Program-made: the position numbers and the translations under genes
Notes under the pieces: generated by a model
Told to the model about the DNA's origin: nothing
What the model saw: only the letters and a program-made list of their open reading frames with translations
Database searches by the model: none
Shown here: one piece after another, positions 18,033 to 25,956 of the stretch
How the letters are laid out: each line of letters starts with the position of its first letter
Position numbering within the stretch: position 1 is the stretch's first letter
Assembly (NCBI GenBank): GCA_030425645.1
Contig: JAUHZK010000001.1
Location: 124,001 to 188,000, forward strand
Direction of reading: 5' to 3'
Length of the DNA: 64,000 nucleotides
Source: Gammaproteobacteria bacterium
GTDB lineage: Bacteria; Pseudomonadota; Gammaproteobacteria; JAPPPA01

Positions 18033-18287
18033 TTAGTAGTAACCGGGGGTGATGTAAACCGGCTCGTCTGGCACGTAATAAGTACCACCGCTGTTGTCAT
18101 AGGTGCTGCTCATAGATCTGCAGCGGTGTGCATCGTAGTCCCAATATTCATAATCGCCGCACTTGCTGCTGCCGTCTTTGTGGTATTGGCTTCCATAGCC
18201 GCCGCCGTCTGCAGCGGCTTGTGCTGAAAATGCCGCTGCTGCGATAAATAGCAGCGAATTTAATGTAAATTTTTTTGAAATAGCCAT
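18033..18287 (-). CDS. Small predicted secreted protein, unknown function
   Basis: 84 aa. A clear signal peptide (residues 1-26, ending FSAQA before ADGGGYG) leaves a mature part of about 58 residues rich in Gly, Tyr, Ser and Asp. It contains two cysteines (KCGDYEYWDYDAHRC) that could form one disulfide, and ends VYITPGYY. The start has a good ribosome-binding site (GGAG 8 nt upstream). It stands alone between the malic enzyme and hemW genes; the 254 bp after its stop contain nothing I recognise. No family was recognised. Confidence 0.65.
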   Translation of the reverse strand: MAISKKFTLNSLLFIAAAAFSAQAAADGGGYGSQYHKDGSSKCGDYEYWDYDAHRCRSMSSTYDNSGGTYYVPDEPVYITPGYY

Positions 18288-18408
18288 GATGATGGCTCCA
18301 GTTAGTTGGTCTATTCGGTTTTGGGGCGCCTAAGCGAGCCCGGTGCTACGTGCTTAAATGTAGAGCTTGGTTAGAAAATAGTCAAAGAAAGCGATCGTTT
18401 ATTTGGCC

Positions 18409-19566
18409 TTAAGACGCCAAAAACAACTCTAGGAGATTGTTTAGGTAGTCGCGCCCTTTGCCGGTGCGTCGCCAGTAGTTGCCCTGCTTTACCAATAATT
18501 GCTGTTCAATGGCTTCGGCAAAGGCTGCCGACAGGTCTTCACTATTAATGCCGCTGTAGGTTTTCAGTTCGACCGCGTCGAATGGTTCGCTAAGGCGCAG
18601 CCGGTTTAGCATGTATTCAAATGGCAGCGCCTGCGGGCTGATGGCCGCTTTGCTGGCGTAAACCGCGGCGCTGCCGCTGTCGCGCAAGAAATGCGCCGGG
18701 GCTTTTTTCTTGGCGGTGCGAATAATGCTGCCGTCAGCTTGTGTGATCTTGCCGTGTGCGCCGGCACCGATGCCAAGGTAGTCGCCAAAGCGCCAATAGT
18801 TAAGGTTATGGGCGCATTGCTGATTGGGTTTTGCCCATGCCGAGACTTCATAGTTTTCATAGCCCGCTGATTCAAGTTCGCGCTCGCAAATATCCTGTAT
18901 CTCCCAGCTCGCTTCTTCGTCTGGGAGTTGCTCTGGTGGGTATTTGGCGAAAACCGTGTTCGGCTCCATCGTCAGATGGTAATGAGAAATGTGGCTTGGA
19001 TTTAGAGCTGCCGCTTGCAGTACGTCTTCCACCGCCTCGACTTCGGTTTGCCCAGGCAGAGCAAACATTAGGTCTAGGTTGAAATTATCAAAGCCAGCTT
19101 GGCGCGCCGCGGTAGCCGCTTTGATGGCCTCGTCATTGCTATGAATCCGACCGAGGCGTTGCAGGTGCTGTTGATTAAATGACTGCACTCCAATCGAAAG
19201 GCGGTTAACGCCGGCTTCGCGGTAGGCGTCAAAGCGGGCCTGCTCTACGGTGCCGGGGTTGGCTTCTAGGGTGATTTCGCAATTAGCGCTTAGCGGGATT
19301 CGTTGTGCAACGCCTTGCAAAATCTGTTTGATGGCCTCGCCGCTAAAAAGACTTGGCGTGCCGCCGCCAAAGAAAATGCTGTGAATAGGTCGCCCTTGGG
19401 CGTAGTGCTGGTCCTGTTCTAGATCAGCAAGTAAGGCGCTGACGTAGGCGGCCTCTTCAACCTGTCCTTCATGAGAGTTGAAATCGCAGTAAGGACATTT
19501 GCGTACACACCAAGGGATGTGGACGTAAAGGCTAAGCGGGATGTTTTGCGGGTTAGGCGCGCTCAT
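18409..19566 (-). CDS. hemW: Radical SAM heme chaperone HemW
   Basis: 385 aa. The radical SAM cluster motif is HIPWCVRKCPYCDF (Cys20, Cys24, Cys27), followed by FGGGTPSLF and SIGVQSFNQQHLQRLGR. The HemW subgroup, which inserts heme into target proteins, is preferred over true HemN. This is supported by the length and by the neighbour rdgB, with which hemW is coupled in many gammaproteobacteria. Its start overlaps the rdgB end by 14 bp. It is the last gene of the rph-rdgB-hemW group. Confidence 0.93.
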   Translation of the reverse strand: MSAPNPQNIPLSLYVHIPWCVRKCPYCDFNSHEGQVEEAAYVSALLADLEQDQHYAQGRPIHSIFFGGGTPSLFSGEAIKQILQGVAQRIPLSANCEITLEANPGTVEQARFDAYREAGVNRLSIGVQSFNQQHLQRLGRIHSNDEAIKAATAARQAGFDNFNLDLMFALPGQTEVEAVEDVLQAAALNPSHISHYHLTMEPNTVFAKYPPEQLPDEEASWEIQDICERELESAGYENYEVSAWAKPNQQCAHNLNYWRFGDYLGIGAGAHGKITQADGSIIRTAKKKAPAHFLRDSGSAAVYASKAAISPQALPFEYMLNRLRLSEPFDAVELKTYSGINSEDLSAAFAEAIEQQLLVKQGNYWRRTGKGRDYLNNLLELFLAS

Positions 19567-20143
19567 TTAATTGTTGCACCAATGCGCGTAAGGCTTGGCC
19601 GCGGTGGCTGCGCGTGGCTTTTTCTTCGCGGCTGAGTTCGGCTGCGCTACGTTTTAGCTCTGCGTCAAAGAACACCGGATCGTAGCCAAAACCGCCCTCG
19701 CCTTGGCGCGCTTGCAAAATTTCGCCGTGCCAGGCTCCGGTGGCAATTAGAGGCGTGGGGTCTTCGGCGTGGCTAATGTAGGCAATGGCGCAGTAGAAAA
19801 ATGCTGCACGATTACTCTCGCCCTTCAGGTTTTTTAGCAATAGGTCAATATTGCCACCGTCATTGCCATGCTCACCTGCGTAGCGCGCTGAATAAATGCC
19901 TGGCGCGCCGCCAAGTGCCGGCACCGCAATGCCGGAGTCATCGGCCAGCGCTGCCATGCCAGTCGCTTTGGCTGCATGGCGGGCCTTTAAAATGGCGTTC
20001 TCGATAAAGCTAAGCCCGGTTTCCTCGGCGTCTTCAACCTCAAAATTTGACTGAGGTTTAACATCAAAACCCAGCGGCTCCAACATGGCTGAAAGCTCAG
20101 CCAATTTGCCCTTGTTGCCGCTAGCGAGGACGAGCGTCGGCAT
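19553..20143 (-). CDS. rdgB: XTP/dITP diphosphatase RdgB
   Basis: 196 aa. It removes non-canonical purine nucleoside triphosphates from the nucleotide pool. The Ham1/RdgB signature is visible: LASGNKGKLAELSAML at the N-terminus, ALADDSGIAVPALGGAPGIYSARYAGE in the middle and SHRGQALRAL at the end. It lies 2 bp after rph and overlaps hemW by 14 bp, so the three are almost certainly one transcript. Confidence 0.96.
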   Translation of the reverse strand: MPTLVLASGNKGKLAELSAMLEPLGFDVKPQSNFEVEDAEETGLSFIENAILKARHAAKATGMAALADDSGIAVPALGGAPGIYSARYAGEHGNDGGNIDLLLKNLKGESNRAAFFYCAIAYISHAEDPTPLIATGAWHGEILQARQGEGGFGYDPVFFDAELKRSAAELSREEKATRSHRGQALRALVQQLNERA

Positions 20144-20145
20144 TG

Positions 20146-20871
20146 TTATGCAAGCGCCTCAGCTTGGGCGGCGGCGAGCTCTTTAATGCCTTTTTCGGCT
20201 AGCGCCAGCATGGCGTCCATTTCGTCGCGGCGGAAGGCGTGGCCTTCGGCAGTGCCTTGCACTTCAATAAAGCCGCCGGCTTCGTTCATCACTACGTTCA
20301 TATCAGTTTCGGCGTTGGAGTCTTCTGGGTAATCCAAGTCTAAAACTGCTTGACCTTCATACATGCCAACGGAAATCGCTGCAATTTGGCCGAAGATGGG
20401 CTCTTTTTTCAGTTTTTTGTTCGCTTTTAGCCAATTAATGGCGTCAACTAAAGCGACATAACCACCGGTAATGCTGGCGGTGCGGGTGCCGCCGTCGGCT
20501 TGGATAACGTCGCAGTCGATGGTGATTTGCACCTCGCCTAAGGCTTCTAAATCTACCGCGGCGCGCAGTGAGCGGCCGATTAGGCGCTGAATTTCTTGGG
20601 TACGACCACTTTGTTTGCCAGCGCTGGCTTCGCGACGGCTACGTGAGCCGGTGGCACGCGGCAGCATGCCGTATTCGGCTGTGACCCAACCGCTGCCTTT
20701 GCCTTTTAACCAAGGCGGCGTGCGGTCTTCAACCGAGGCGGTGCAAAGTACTTTGGTATTGCCAAATTCAACTAAAACGGAGCCCTCGGCATGACAGGTG
20801 TAGTTGCGGGTGATGCGCACGTCGCGCATTTGGTCGGCATTGCGGCCGCTAGGACGGGACCAGTCAGACAT
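20146..20871 (-). CDS. rph: Ribonuclease PH
   Basis: 241 aa from ATG 20871 ([16 protein letters not shown]), which matches the family N-terminus; a reading from 20937 would add 22 unlikely residues. RNase PH trims tRNA 3' ends using phosphate. Visible family segments are [35 protein letters not shown] and [15 protein letters not shown]. It is divergent from yicC, with 139 bp between the two starts for the promoters. Confidence 0.96.
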   Translation of the reverse strand: MSDWSRPSGRNADQMRDVRITRNYTCHAEGSVLVEFGNTKVLCTASVEDRTPPWLKGKGSGWVTAEYGMLPRATGSRSRREASAGKQSGRTQEIQRLIGRSLRAAVDLEALGEVQITIDCDVIQADGGTRTASITGGYVALVDAINWLKANKKLKKEPIFGQIAAISVGMYEGQAVLDLDYPEDSNAETDMNVVMNEAGGFIEVQGTAEGHAFRRDEMDAMLALAEKGIKELAAAQAEALA

Positions 20872-21010
20872 AGGTGTAGCTTCGCGTTTGATGAGTAAGG
20901 TCGCGCATTTTACCGCGCTGCTTAGCTGCTGGGGCAATGTTATGCTGTGTAGCGGCGCTGGCTGAAAGAAAAGTTGCAGCGGCGTCAGCTTTTAGTCTTT
21001 AGGAAATCAG

Positions 21011-21877
21011 ATGACTCGCAGTATGACAGGGCACGCTCGTGCCGAAACTCGCGCGCCGTGGAGCGCTTTAGCTATTGAAATCCGCTCGGTTAATCAGCGC
21101 TTTTTGGATCTGCATTTACGCCTGCCGGACCCGTTGCGGTTTCTGGAAGCCGATGTTCGCCAAGCCATTGGCAAGCGTATTAGCCGCGGCAAACTGGATA
21201 TCAACTTCTACTTCAACCCGGAAGCGGCAAGCACTACCGAGGTCTCGGTAAATACGGATTTGCTAAAAGCGCTCGATGAGGCCATGAACCAAGTGCATAT
21301 GACCATGCCGGGTGTGCTTTCGCCTAACGCTTTGAACGTGTTGCAGTATCCCGGTGTGGTGCAGCAGCCAGAGTTGGCGCAAGACGATGTCAAAACCGAT
21401 GTGCTGGCTTTGCTGGAACAGGCGCTTGACCAACTTATCGAAAGTCGAGCGGCAGAGGGCGAGCGTTTGGCAGCGATGATTTTAGAGCGTTGTGAAACCA
21501 TTGCCGGTTACGCGCAGCAGGTGCGCGAGGTGGTGCCGCAAATCCGCGAGGCCATGGAAGAGCGCCTGCGTAAACGCTTAGATGCAATTGATGTGGAAAT
21601 AAACGAAGGCCGCATCGAGCAAGAGTTAGTGATGTTTGCGCAGAAGGCCGATGTCGACGAAGAGGTTGATCGTCTAGAAAGCCATATCGCAGCGGTTAAG
21701 CAGGCGCTTAAGTCAAAGCAACCTGTGGGTCGTAAACTCGACTTTTTAATGCAAGAATTTACCCGCGAAGCCAATACTTTGGGTTCTAAGTCCCAAGGTA
21801 TTGAAACCACTAATATTTCGGTTGAGCTAAAAGTGCTGATCGAACAAATGCGCGAACAAGTACAAAATATTGAGTAA
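21011..21877 (+). CDS. yicC: YicC family endoribonuclease
   Basis: 288 aa. MTRSMTGHARAE at the N-terminus and DFLMQEFTREANTLGSKS near the C-terminus are the hallmarks of the YicC/YloC family. E. coli YicC is linked to small-RNA turnover and has been described as an endoribonuclease. It is divergent from rph and ends 13 bp before the gmk start; this rph / yicC-gmk arrangement is common in the class. Confidence 0.93.
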   Translation: MTRSMTGHARAETRAPWSALAIEIRSVNQRFLDLHLRLPDPLRFLEADVRQAIGKRISRGKLDINFYFNPEAASTTEVSVNTDLLKALDEAMNQVHMTMPGVLSPNALNVLQYPGVVQQPELAQDDVKTDVLALLEQALDQLIESRAAEGERLAAMILERCETIAGYAQQVREVVPQIREAMEERLRKRLDAIDVEINEGRIEQELVMFAQKADVDEEVDRLESHIAAVKQALKSKQPVGRKLDFLMQEFTREANTLGSKSQGIETTNISVELKVLIEQMREQVQNIE

Positions 21878-21890
21878 TGGTCGAATAACC

Positions 21891-22520
21891 ATGGCGACAG
21901 CAATCGGTAACCTATTTGTAGTCTCGGCACCTTCTGGCGCCGGCAAAACCAGTTTGATGAGGGCTTTGGAAGAGCGCTTAAATGCTGAGCAGCCGACCGT
22001 TGCCTTTTCGGTCTCCACCACCACACGTGCGCCTCGTCCGGGTGAGGTTGATGGCGTCGACTATCACTTTTCTAGCAAAGACGACTTTGTTGCTAAACGC
22101 AGCCAGGGTGAGTTTTTGGAATGCGCCGAGGTCTTTGATAATTACTATGGCACCAGTCAGGCCAGTGTGAACGCCAACCTTGAGGCCGGCCTTGATGTGA
22201 TTCTGGAAATTGATTGGCAAGGCGCTGAGCAGGTGCGCAAGGCCACAGATTGCATTGGCGTATTTATTTTCCCACCGTCAAAAACTGAGTTAGAAAGCCG
22301 CCTGCGTGGGCGTGGCTCAGATAGTGATGAGGTGATTGCGCGGCGTATGCGTGATGCGGAGTCGGAAATGTCGCATTGGAAAGAGTTTGATTTTGTGGTC
22401 ATCAACGATGACTTCGATACCGCGCTAGAGGAATTGTTGAGCATTTTCCGTAGCCAGCGTCTGCGCCAACCCAATCAAGCGGCGGCGCAGCAGGCCTTAA
22501 TTGAGTCTTTACTCAACTAA
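21891..22520 (+). CDS. gmk: Guanylate kinase
   Basis: 209 aa from ATG 21891 ([16 protein letters not shown]), matching the family length; a TTG at 21870 would extend it into yicC and is not favoured. It phosphorylates GMP to GDP. The P-loop is [12 protein letters not shown], followed by [19 protein letters not shown]. The gmk-rpoZ-spoT order links nucleotide supply with the (p)ppGpp enzyme downstream. Its last codons overlap a probable rpoZ promoter. Confidence 0.96.
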   Translation: MATAIGNLFVVSAPSGAGKTSLMRALEERLNAEQPTVAFSVSTTTRAPRPGEVDGVDYHFSSKDDFVAKRSQGEFLECAEVFDNYYGTSQASVNANLEAGLDVILEIDWQGAEQVRKATDCIGVFIFPPSKTELESRLRGRGSDSDEVIARRMRDAESEMSHWKEFDFVVINDDFDTALEELLSIFRSQRLRQPNQAAAQQALIESLLN

Positions 22521-22529
22521 GTGTAGAAT
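22501..22529 (+). promoter_or_regulatory. Probable sigma-70 promoter for rpoZ
   Basis: A -35-like TTGAGT (22501-22506) and a -10-like TAGAAT (22524-22529) are separated by 17 bp, followed by a GC-rich discriminator (CGCGCCCC). The -35 lies inside the last codons of gmk and is part of an inverted repeat, TTGAGT-cttt-ACTCAA (22501-22516). The prediction is by eye. Confidence 0.55.
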
Positions 22530-22546
22530 CGCGCCCCTATTTATAT

Positions 22547-22571
22547 CGGCTCCATATCGGGAGCCGTTTTT
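22547..22571 (+). terminator. Terminator-like hairpin in the rpoZ leader
   Basis: CGGCTCC (22547-22553) pairs perfectly with GGAGCCG (22560-22566) and is followed by five T. It lies between the probable rpoZ promoter and the rpoZ start codon, so it may end gmk transcripts, act as a leaky attenuator for rpoZ, or both. Confidence 0.6.
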
Positions 22572-22600
22572 GTCTGTTACGAATTTATGAGGATTGCGGC

Positions 22601-22870
22601 ATGGCACGCATTACCGTTGAAGATTGTTTAGAGAACGTAGATAGCCGCTTTGAGCTTGTATTGGTTGCAAGTAAGCGTGCTCGTCAGCTGGCTAATGGCG
22701 CTGACAGTTCAATTGAATGGTCTAATGACAAGCCAACCGTACACGCACTGCGTGAAATTGCTGCTGGTGACGTTACCAAAGATATTTTGGACGAAGTTGA
22801 GAACCCAGTAATGATGGATATGCCTGAGCAAAGCGAAGGCGAAGAAGTGGTGATCTCGGTAGACGTTTAA
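22601..22870 (+). CDS. rpoZ: RNA polymerase omega subunit
   Basis: 89 aa. [19 protein letters not shown] and [13 protein letters not shown] are the characteristic conserved N-terminal region of omega, which helps fold beta-prime and forms part of a ppGpp-binding site. The start has TGAGGA upstream. It lies between gmk and spoT, as in E. coli. An intrinsic terminator follows, so spoT probably depends on readthrough or on its own promoter. Confidence 0.96.
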   Translation: MARITVEDCLENVDSRFELVLVASKRARQLANGADSSIEWSNDKPTVHALREIAAGDVTKDILDEVENPVMMDMPEQSEGEEVVISVDV

Positions 22871-22910
22871 GTCTGAACCAAAGCTGGCCGCTTCGGCGGG
22901 CCGCTGATAA

Positions 22911-22956
22911 AACCCTGCGCTGTTAGCCTAACTCGCTAATGTCGCGGGGTTTTTTT
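22911..22956 (+). terminator. Probable rho-independent terminator after rpoZ
   Basis: AACCCTGCG (22911-22919) pairs with CGCGGGGTT (22943-22951) with one G-U pair, followed by a run of T to 22956. The 23-nt loop holds a small GTTA/TAAC hairpin. A preceding CCGC-TTCG-GCGG hairpin (22888-22899) has a stable UUCG-type loop. Confidence 0.65.
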
Positions 22957-23012
22957 ATGGAGTTTGCTTAACTTTGCTTGCCGTTTGCGGCTAACTCTGC
23001 TGAAGTTAGCGG

Positions 23013-25364
23013 GTGACACAAATTCCTGAAAAACTAGAGCAACAACACGCAGTCGAAGCCGACGCCGCACAAACAGCTGCCTTGAACAAGGACCAGCTAG
23101 ATATGTTTGTGGAAACCAATAGCCATGTGAAACAGCATGCGGTAACCCATGAGGGCGCTGCGGAGATGCCCGCCGACGAGGCTGGCATGGCGCTGTTAAT
23201 GCGTACCCTAGCGAGTTATATGGACGATGAGCTGCTGGATGAAGTAGAACGAGCCTGTGACACCGCCCGCTCGGCGCACTCAACGCAGTTTAGAAAGTCT
23301 GGTGAGCCCTATATCACTCACCCCGTTGCCGTGGCTCAGGTATTGGCCAATATGCGCATGGATTACCAAACCATTTGCGCGGCCCTTATGCACGATGTAA
23401 TTGAGGATTCTGAAGCTGACCGTGCCTTGTTGGCAGAGCGCTTTGATGAAACCATCGCCAACTTGGTGGAAGGGGTATCCAAGATTGGCAAGCTCGACAC
23501 GCGTTCGGCCAAAGCGACGCAAGCGGCTAACTTCAGCAAGATGCTGATGGCGATGAATGATGATATTCGCGTCATCATCGTTAAGCTGGCCGACCGCCTC
23601 CACAATATGCGCACCTTGGGCGCGATGCCGGCGCATAAAAAGCGTGAAAAATCACTCGAGACCTTAGAAATTTACGCGCCGATGGCGAACCGCCTAGGCA
23701 TGAATAATATGCGGGTTGAGCTAGAAGATTTGGCCTTCTCTCATATTCACCCGCTGCGTTACCAAACCCTCAAAAACCAAGTTGAGATGGGCAAGGGTAA
23801 CCGCGACGAGCTGATTGATGAGGTTTGCGAACAGGTCGGCAGCGCTCTGAGCGAGCAAGGTATCGAAGCCCGTGTTTATGGCCGCGAAAAACATTTGTAC
23901 GGCATTTATCGGAAAATTCGGCGCAAGCTACATGAGAAGCAGATGGAAGGTTTGCGGCATGCGCGTAACGACTTTTTTAAACATGTAAATGACGTCTACG
24001 GCGTGCGGCTTATTGTTGAGGATCTGCACGATTGCTACCGCGCGATGGGCGTTGTGCATAATCTCTATCGGCCGCTATTGGCGCGCTTTAAAGATTACAT
24101 TGCGATTCCTAAAGCCAACGGTTATCAGGCCTTGCACACCGGATTCTATGGCCCCAAAAGCCTGCCCTTCGAGTGCCAAATTCGCACCACAGAAATGGAC
24201 CAAGTCGCCGAAAGTGGCGTAGCTGCGCATTGGCGTTATAAAAACGGTGAAGATGGTGGCGCAGCGCCTACGCGTCGATGGCTGGGTGATCTGTTGGAAC
24301 TGCAACAGGCAACCGGCGATTCAGAAGAGTTTCTTGATAACGTCAAGATCGACCTGTTCCCAGATGAAGTTTATGTCTTTAGCCCTAAAGGCGATGTTTT
24401 CCGTTTGCCACGTGGCGCGACAGTGATCGACTATGCCTATGCCGTGCATACCGGCTTGGGCAACAAAGTATACGGCGCGCGAGTAGACGGTAAGCGCGTG
24501 CTGCTGCGCACCGAGTTGCGCTCGGGCCAGCGCGTGGAATTACTCACCGATCCAAATGCACATCCAGAACCGGCGTGGATGAACTTTGTGGTCACGGCGA
24601 AGGCGCGTACCGCTATTCGCCAATACCAGAAGTCCTTACACAAAGAAGATGCCGAGCGCATTGGGCGGCAGATGCTACAAAACGCCTTGGTGGTGCATAG
24701 CCACAAGCTGACATCGGTCGGCCCGGCGATGGACCAAGTGCTAAAAGAGTGGCAGCTGAAGACCCGCGAGTCCTTGTATATGGATATTGGTTTGGGCCGT
24801 CGCGTGGCCCCACTTGTTGCCAAACGCTTGGCTGACCATATGCAGAATATGCAGGCCGATAGTGGCTCGCGTTTGAGTTTGAGCGACATATTCCGGCGTA
24901 AGCCGAAGGCTGATAGCCGTAAGCCGTTAATGATTAAAGGCTCCGAAGGCCTCGCCGTGCAAACCGCTAAATGTTGCCACCCGGTGCCGGGAGATCCGAT
25001 CGTCGGTTACCTAAGTTCTGGCCGTGGCGTTGTGGTTCACCATGCGCAGTGCCGAACGCTATCAGGTGTTGAAGATCAGCCAGAGCGCTGGGTAGAGGTG
25101 GATTGGGACCCAGACCAAGGCTTTGACTTTGTGGTGCCGGTTGATATTCAGGTATCCAACCAACGTGGCGTCTTGGCTCGAGTTGCGGCGGCCATATCGG
25201 CGGCCTCGGCCGATATTGAGAATGTACAAGTCGTAGACAAGGAACGCGCGCGCTCGTCATTGCGGTTTGTGATTCGAGTGCGCGACCGTCGCCACCTTGC
25301 AGACGTATTCCGTACCATTCGTAATACCTCTCAGGTTAAGCGCGTCACGCGCGTTCGCGGTTAG
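23013..25364 (+). CDS. spoT: Bifunctional (p)ppGpp synthetase/hydrolase SpoT
   Basis: Up to 783 aa from GTG 23013; family members are about 700 aa. Domains: HD hydrolase (about 80-230; MHDVIED and DRLHNMRTL intact, so hydrolase activity is expected), synthetase (about 290-410; YGREKHLYGIYRKI, FKDYIAIPKANGYQALHT), TGS (about 450-510) and C-terminal ACT (about 705-783). The GTG has no ribosome-binding site and is preceded by a perfect hairpin. ATG 23103 has AAGGA 10 nt upstream, and ATG 23187 or 23199 would match homologue lengths, so the true start is unsettled. The gmk-rpoZ-spoT context argues for SpoT rather than RelA. Confidence 0.95.
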   Translation: MTQIPEKLEQQHAVEADAAQTAALNKDQLDMFVETNSHVKQHAVTHEGAAEMPADEAGMALLMRTLASYMDDELLDEVERACDTARSAHSTQFRKSGEPYITHPVAVAQVLANMRMDYQTICAALMHDVIEDSEADRALLAERFDETIANLVEGVSKIGKLDTRSAKATQAANFSKMLMAMNDDIRVIIVKLADRLHNMRTLGAMPAHKKREKSLETLEIYAPMANRLGMNNMRVELEDLAFSHIHPLRYQTLKNQVEMGKGNRDELIDEVCEQVGSALSEQGIEARVYGREKHLYGIYRKIRRKLHEKQMEGLRHARNDFFKHVNDVYGVRLIVEDLHDCYRAMGVVHNLYRPLLARFKDYIAIPKANGYQALHTGFYGPKSLPFECQIRTTEMDQVAESGVAAHWRYKNGEDGGAAPTRRWLGDLLELQQATGDSEEFLDNVKIDLFPDEVYVFSPKGDVFRLPRGATVIDYAYAVHTGLGNKVYGARVDGKRVLLRTELRSGQRVELLTDPNAHPEPAWMNFVVTAKARTAIRQYQKSLHKEDAERIGRQMLQNALVVHSHKLTSVGPAMDQVLKEWQLKTRESLYMDIGLGRRVAPLVAKRLADHMQNMQADSGSRLSLSDIFRRKPKADSRKPLMIKGSEGLAVQTAKCCHPVPGDPIVGYLSSGRGVVVHHAQCRTLSGVEDQPERWVEVDWDPDQGFDFVVPVDIQVSNQRGVLARVAAAISAASADIENVQVVDKERARSSLRFVIRVRDRRHLADVFRTIRNTSQVKRVTRVRG

Positions 25365-25447
25365 TCACCCCTACGCAAATCGGCAGCCCAAAGGCGCTCG
25401 CATCTTTTAAACTGCGCCTTTATTTCGACTAACTGAGGTTGCCCTAA

Positions 25448-25828
25448 ATGAGCCGTCAAATTATTCAGACCGACAAGGCCCCTGCGGCTATTGGTACGTA
25501 TTCGCAAGCCGTGCGCGTTAACAATACGGTTTATATGAGCGGTCAGATTCCTCTAGACCCTGCGTCTATGGAGCTAATTGACGGTTTTGAGAATAGTGTT
25601 CGTCGAGTGTTTGAGAATCTCACCGCAGTTGCAGAAGCCGCGGGTGGTTCGTTGGCAGATATCGCCAAGCTGAATATCTTTCTTACCGATTTGGGCAACT
25701 TCGCTACCGTAAATGAAATTATGGCGGAGTATTTCCAACAGCCGTACCCTGCTCGCGCGGCGGTAGAAGTCGCGGGCCTGCCGAAAGGTGCGGAAGTAGA
25801 AATGGACGCGGTATTGGAGCTGCCTTAG
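25448..25828 (+). CDS. ridA: RidA family reactive intermediate deaminase
   Basis: 126 aa. Rid proteins hydrolyse reactive enamines and imines made by PLP enzymes. The start [22 protein letters not shown], the segment GQIPLDP and the conserved Arg in [19 protein letters not shown] are typical of the RidA branch. The ATG follows TGAGG. It sits between spoT and recG, a placement seen in many gammaproteobacteria. Confidence 0.94.
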   Translation: MSRQIIQTDKAPAAIGTYSQAVRVNNTVYMSGQIPLDPASMELIDGFENSVRRVFENLTAVAEAAGGSLADIAKLNIFLTDLGNFATVNEIMAEYFQQPYPARAAVEVAGLPKGAEVEMDAVLELP

Positions 25829-25846
25829 GGCACCAAATACGGCGTT

Positions 25847-25914
25847 AAAATGGCCCCGAAGCCGGCTAGAATGCTCATTTACGTGTCTGTAAACTCCGCT
25901 TCTTCGGCCATTTT
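25847..25914 (+). repeat. Imperfect inverted repeat between ridA and recG
   Basis: AAAATGGCC (25847-25855) pairs with GGCCATTTT (25906-25914), and inside it GAAG (25858-25861) pairs with CTTC (25902-25905) after a 2-nt bulge. The gap of 128 bp between ridA and recG is largely occupied by this potential hairpin. No T-run follows, so it is not a classic terminator. Confidence 0.5.
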
Positions 25915-25956
25915 GGCCTTGTCTTTGGCACCCTAAGTCACCTCATAAAGTTTTTT

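Noticed and set aside
17779-18036. An 85-codon plus-strand frame in the gap before the small secreted gene
   Set aside because: Arg-rich product, no ribosome-binding site, no recognisable feature; regarded as chance.
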